Origin: DASYVD01 sp036000545 | Lineage (GTDB): Bacteria > Actinomycetota > UBA4738 > CALAEC01 | DNA length: 14,816 nt | Reading direction: 5' to 3' | NCBI GenBank assembly: GCA_036000545.1 | Contig: DASYVD010000130.1 | Span: 1 to 14,816 of the forward strand | Notes under the pieces: generated by a model | The model's input: only the letters and a program-made list of their open reading frames with translations | The model's database searches: none | Told to the model about the DNA's origin: nothing | Translations under genes and position numbers: made by a program | Part shown: positions 13,386 through 14,816 of the stretch, in pieces | Layout: each line of letters begins with the position of its first letter | Numbering within the stretch: the stretch's first letter is position 1

Positions 13386-13492
13386 TGGGGGTCCAGGGGG
13401 CAGCAGCGCCGCGAGCGCAGCGAGCGGGAGACGCTGCTGCACTCCCCTGGCCGAAGGACGTCGCCGCAGGCGACGCACTGAGGAGTAGCTAA
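13386..13492 (+). repeat. structured intergenic element: long bulged hairpin plus a second short hairpin
   Basis: The 107-bp spacer before the second thiolase-like gene is almost wholly inverted repeat. CCAGGGG (13393-13399) pairs with CCCCTGG (13444-13450) and GCAGCAGCG (13400-13408) with CGCTGCTGC (13432-13440), leaving only a 3-base bulge (13441-13443). This gives a 16-bp stem. The loop holds GCGAGCG twice (13411-13417 and 13420-13426) and CCGC/GCGG. A second perfect hairpin, CGTCGCC-GCA-GGCGACG, covers 13459-13475. There is no T-run, so an intrinsic terminator is unlikely. AGGAG (13481-13485) is the ribosome binding site of the next gene and is left free. It could be a dispersed palindromic repeat, an mRNA processing or stability element, or an attenuator. 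Confidence 0.6.
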
Positions 13493-14656
13493 ATGGGGCA
13501 GCGGGTCGCCGTCGTCGGCGCCGGGATGACGAAATTCGTGCGCCGGGCCCAGGAGACGGGCAAGGAGCTGTCGTGGGAGGCCGCTCGCGTGGCGCTCGAC
13601 TCCTGCGCCCTGACGCTCGCCGACGTCGACGCCGTCGCCCTGGGCACGGCCCCCGATGCCTTCGACGGTGTGCACATGAAAGGCGAGTACCTCTCGGACG
13701 GGTGCGGCGCCTACGGCAAGCCGTTCTTCCGAACCTACGTGGGTGGTGGAACCGGCGTGTTCGTCGCCATCCAGGGGTGGTACCTGGTCGCGTCTGGCAT
13801 GTTCGACGTGGCTTTGGTGGTGGCGGAGGAGAAGATGTCCTCCACGATGCCCCACGCGCAGGGCGCATTCATCACGATCTTCGACAACATCCTGGAACGA
13901 CCGCTGGGGCCGAACCTCCTGTGGATCTTCGCCCTGGAGATGAACAGGTACATGTCGGTCCACGGGCTGGACAAGCGCGACATCGCCGCGGTTTCGGTGA
14001 AGAACAAGCGCAATGCGGCCGGCCACCCCGCCGCGCTCCTGGGACAGGCGGATATCAGCGTCGACGACGTGCTCAACTCCGAGGTGCTGGCCTGGCCGGT
14101 GCAGCGCCTCGACGTCTCGCCGGTCAGCGACGGCGCCGTGGCCGTGGTCCTCGCCGCGGAGCACGTGGCCAAGCGGCTGACCGACCGGCCGGTCTGGATC
14201 GACGGCGTCGGCTGGCACCTCGACACCGCCTACTGGACGAACCGCGACCTCTACTATCCCGACTACGTGGAGTACGCGGCCCGGATGGCGTACGAAATGG
14301 CGGGGATCCGGGAGCCGCGCAAGGAGATCCATGTGGCGGAGCCGTACGACCCCTTCGATTACAAGGAGCTCCATCATCTCGAGGGGCTCCTGCTGTTCGA
14401 CAAGGGCAAGGCCCCCGAGGCCATGCGAGACGGCGTGCTGAACCGCGACGGCGACCTGCCGTCGTGCCCATCGGGGGGCCTGCTCGGCGTGGGAAACCCC
14501 ATCGCCGCCGCGGGTCTCATGAAGATCGCCGAGCTCTTCTGGCAGCTGCGGGGAGAGGCGGGAGCGCGGCAGGTGCCCGGTGATCCTCGCAAGGGCGTGG
14601 CCCAGGCATGGGGAGACCTCATGCAAGTGGGGACGGTCGTGGTGATGGGGAGGTAG
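13493..14656 (+). CDS. thiolase-fold protein lacking the catalytic Cys and His (SCP-x thiolase-like, second of a pair)
   Basis: This 387-residue protein is a paralogue of the one at 11845. Shared blocks are RVAVVGAGMTKF, the central KNKRNAAGHPAA, WPVQRLDVSPVSDGAVAVVL and RPVWIDGVGWH. At the nucleophile position of SCP-x thiolases it reads GGTG (G85), so there is no Cys. HDCF is replaced by YDPF (Y285, D286), and GHP by GNP (N335) within CPSGGLLGVGNP. Tyrosines near this site are proposed to act in the Ltp2 aldolase, so Y285 is a candidate catalytic residue; that transfer is inference. It starts at ATG 13493 with AGGAG at 7-base spacing. It follows the hairpin-rich spacer, and GGGGAGG at its 3' end serves the next gene. 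It probably forms a heteromer with the other thiolase-like chain and/or the DUF35 protein downstream. Confidence 0.87.
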   Translation: MGQRVAVVGAGMTKFVRRAQETGKELSWEAARVALDSCALTLADVDAVALGTAPDAFDGVHMKGEYLSDGCGAYGKPFFRTYVGGGTGVFVAIQGWYLVASGMFDVALVVAEEKMSSTMPHAQGAFITIFDNILERPLGPNLLWIFALEMNRYMSVHGLDKRDIAAVSVKNKRNAAGHPAALLGQADISVDDVLNSEVLAWPVQRLDVSPVSDGAVAVVLAAEHVAKRLTDRPVWIDGVGWHLDTAYWTNRDLYYPDYVEYAARMAYEMAGIREPRKEIHVAEPYDPFDYKELHHLEGLLLFDKGKAPEAMRDGVLNRDGDLPSCPSGGLLGVGNPIAAAGLMKIAELFWQLRGEAGARQVPGDPRKGVAQAWGDLMQVGTVVVMGR

Positions 14657-14658
14657 GG

Positions 14659-14816
14659 GTGGCCCGGAGAAGGTTGCGCCCGGTTCCCCCCGCCTCACCC
14701 GCCGTGTCGCCGACGGAGCCTTCCCGATTCCTGGGGCCGCAGTCGCTCCGCGAGAAGGAGTTTCGCGAAGCCCTCGGCGCGGTCGATTTCGCCGTGGACG
14801 CCCGATACGCGTGGGA
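14659..14816 (+). CDS. probable DUF35 (zinc-ribbon/OB-fold) protein, 5' part only
   Basis: A frame opens at GTG 14659, 2 bp after the preceding stop, and runs off the window after 52 codons. GGAGG at 14649-14653 gives a good ribosome binding site with a 5-base spacer. The first 25 or so residues are basic and Pro-rich; then comes FLGPQSLREKEFREALGAVD and FAVDARYAW. A segment of this kind ahead of the zinc ribbon is seen in DUF35 proteins encoded next to SCP-x thiolase-like genes. The Cys ligands of the zinc ribbon would lie beyond the window, so the family call rests on position and this short resemblance. DUF35 partners feed or hold acyl-CoA for thiolase-fold enzymes. Confidence 0.5.
   Translation, partial: MARRRLRPVPPASPAVSPTEPSRFLGPQSLREKEFREALGAVDFAVDARYAW

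Noticed and set aside
13411..13426. GCGAGCG direct repeat as the start of a CRISPR-like or tandem array.
   Set aside because: There are only two copies, 2 bp apart, inside the loop of an inverted repeat. No spacers and no further units occur.
13076..14698. Very long open frame on the minus strand opposite the VOC and second thiolase-like genes (also similar long frames opposite frdA, the carboxylase and birA).
   Set aside because: The translations are rich in Arg, Pro, Gly and Ala, match no family, and lie antisense to clearly recognisable genes. High GC content makes stop codons rare in these frames.

Overview
This is a high-GC, gene-dense stretch of a bacterial chromosome. It is most likely from an uncultured member of the Actinomycetota. 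The reasons are the GC-rich codon use with frequent GTG/TTG starts, an F420-dependent NADPH oxidoreductase (npdG), an acyl-CoA carboxylase with biotin carboxylase and biotin carrier on one chain, a DUF4242 protein of the type known from Streptomyces, and a succinate dehydrogenase iron-sulfur subunit with the Cys3Asp cluster signature also found in mycobacteria. The species cannot be named from the sequence. No rRNA, tRNA, CRISPR array, transposase or prophage gene was seen.

Layout. Positions 1-750 (+) hold the C-terminal end of an unrecognised protein and a DUF421/YetF membrane protein. Positions 758-5336 (-) are a respiratory operon. In transcription order it has an sdhC'-'sdhA remnant, frdA, a single frame fusing frdB to frdC, frdD, and a second iron-sulfur subunit of the sdhB type. 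Positions 5479-8590 (+) carry a DUF4242 protein, the catalytic subunit of a B12-dependent methylmalonyl-CoA mutase without its B12 domain, npdG and a DCC-family thiol oxidoreductase. Positions 8624-10369 (-) encode the biotin-dependent acyl-CoA carboxylase alpha subunit. It is divergent from birA (10419, +), which makes the ligase that would biotinylate it. A GNAT acetyltransferase follows birA. Positions 11845-14816 (+) hold two paralogous thiolase-fold proteins that have lost the catalytic Cys and His, a VOC-fold protein between them, and at the window edge the start of what looks like a DUF35 (zinc ribbon/OB-fold) protein.

How it fits together. The carboxylase, methylmalonyl-CoA mutase and fumarate reductase/succinate dehydrogenase could all act on the propionyl-CoA / methylmalonyl-CoA / succinyl-CoA / succinate / fumarate route, although they are not in one operon. 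The last block resembles gene sets in which thiolase-like proteins pair with a DUF35 protein to cleave or form C-C bonds in acyl-CoA thioesters. Its substrate is unknown.

The most interesting parts are: (1) the frdB-frdC fusion; (2) the frd genes lying inside the remains of an sdhCDAB operon, with a deletion and frameshift in sdhC/sdhA; (3) the pair of nucleophile-less thiolase-like proteins; and (4) two RNA structures, a hairpin covering the birA ribosome binding site and a long imperfect hairpin upstream of the second thiolase-like gene.
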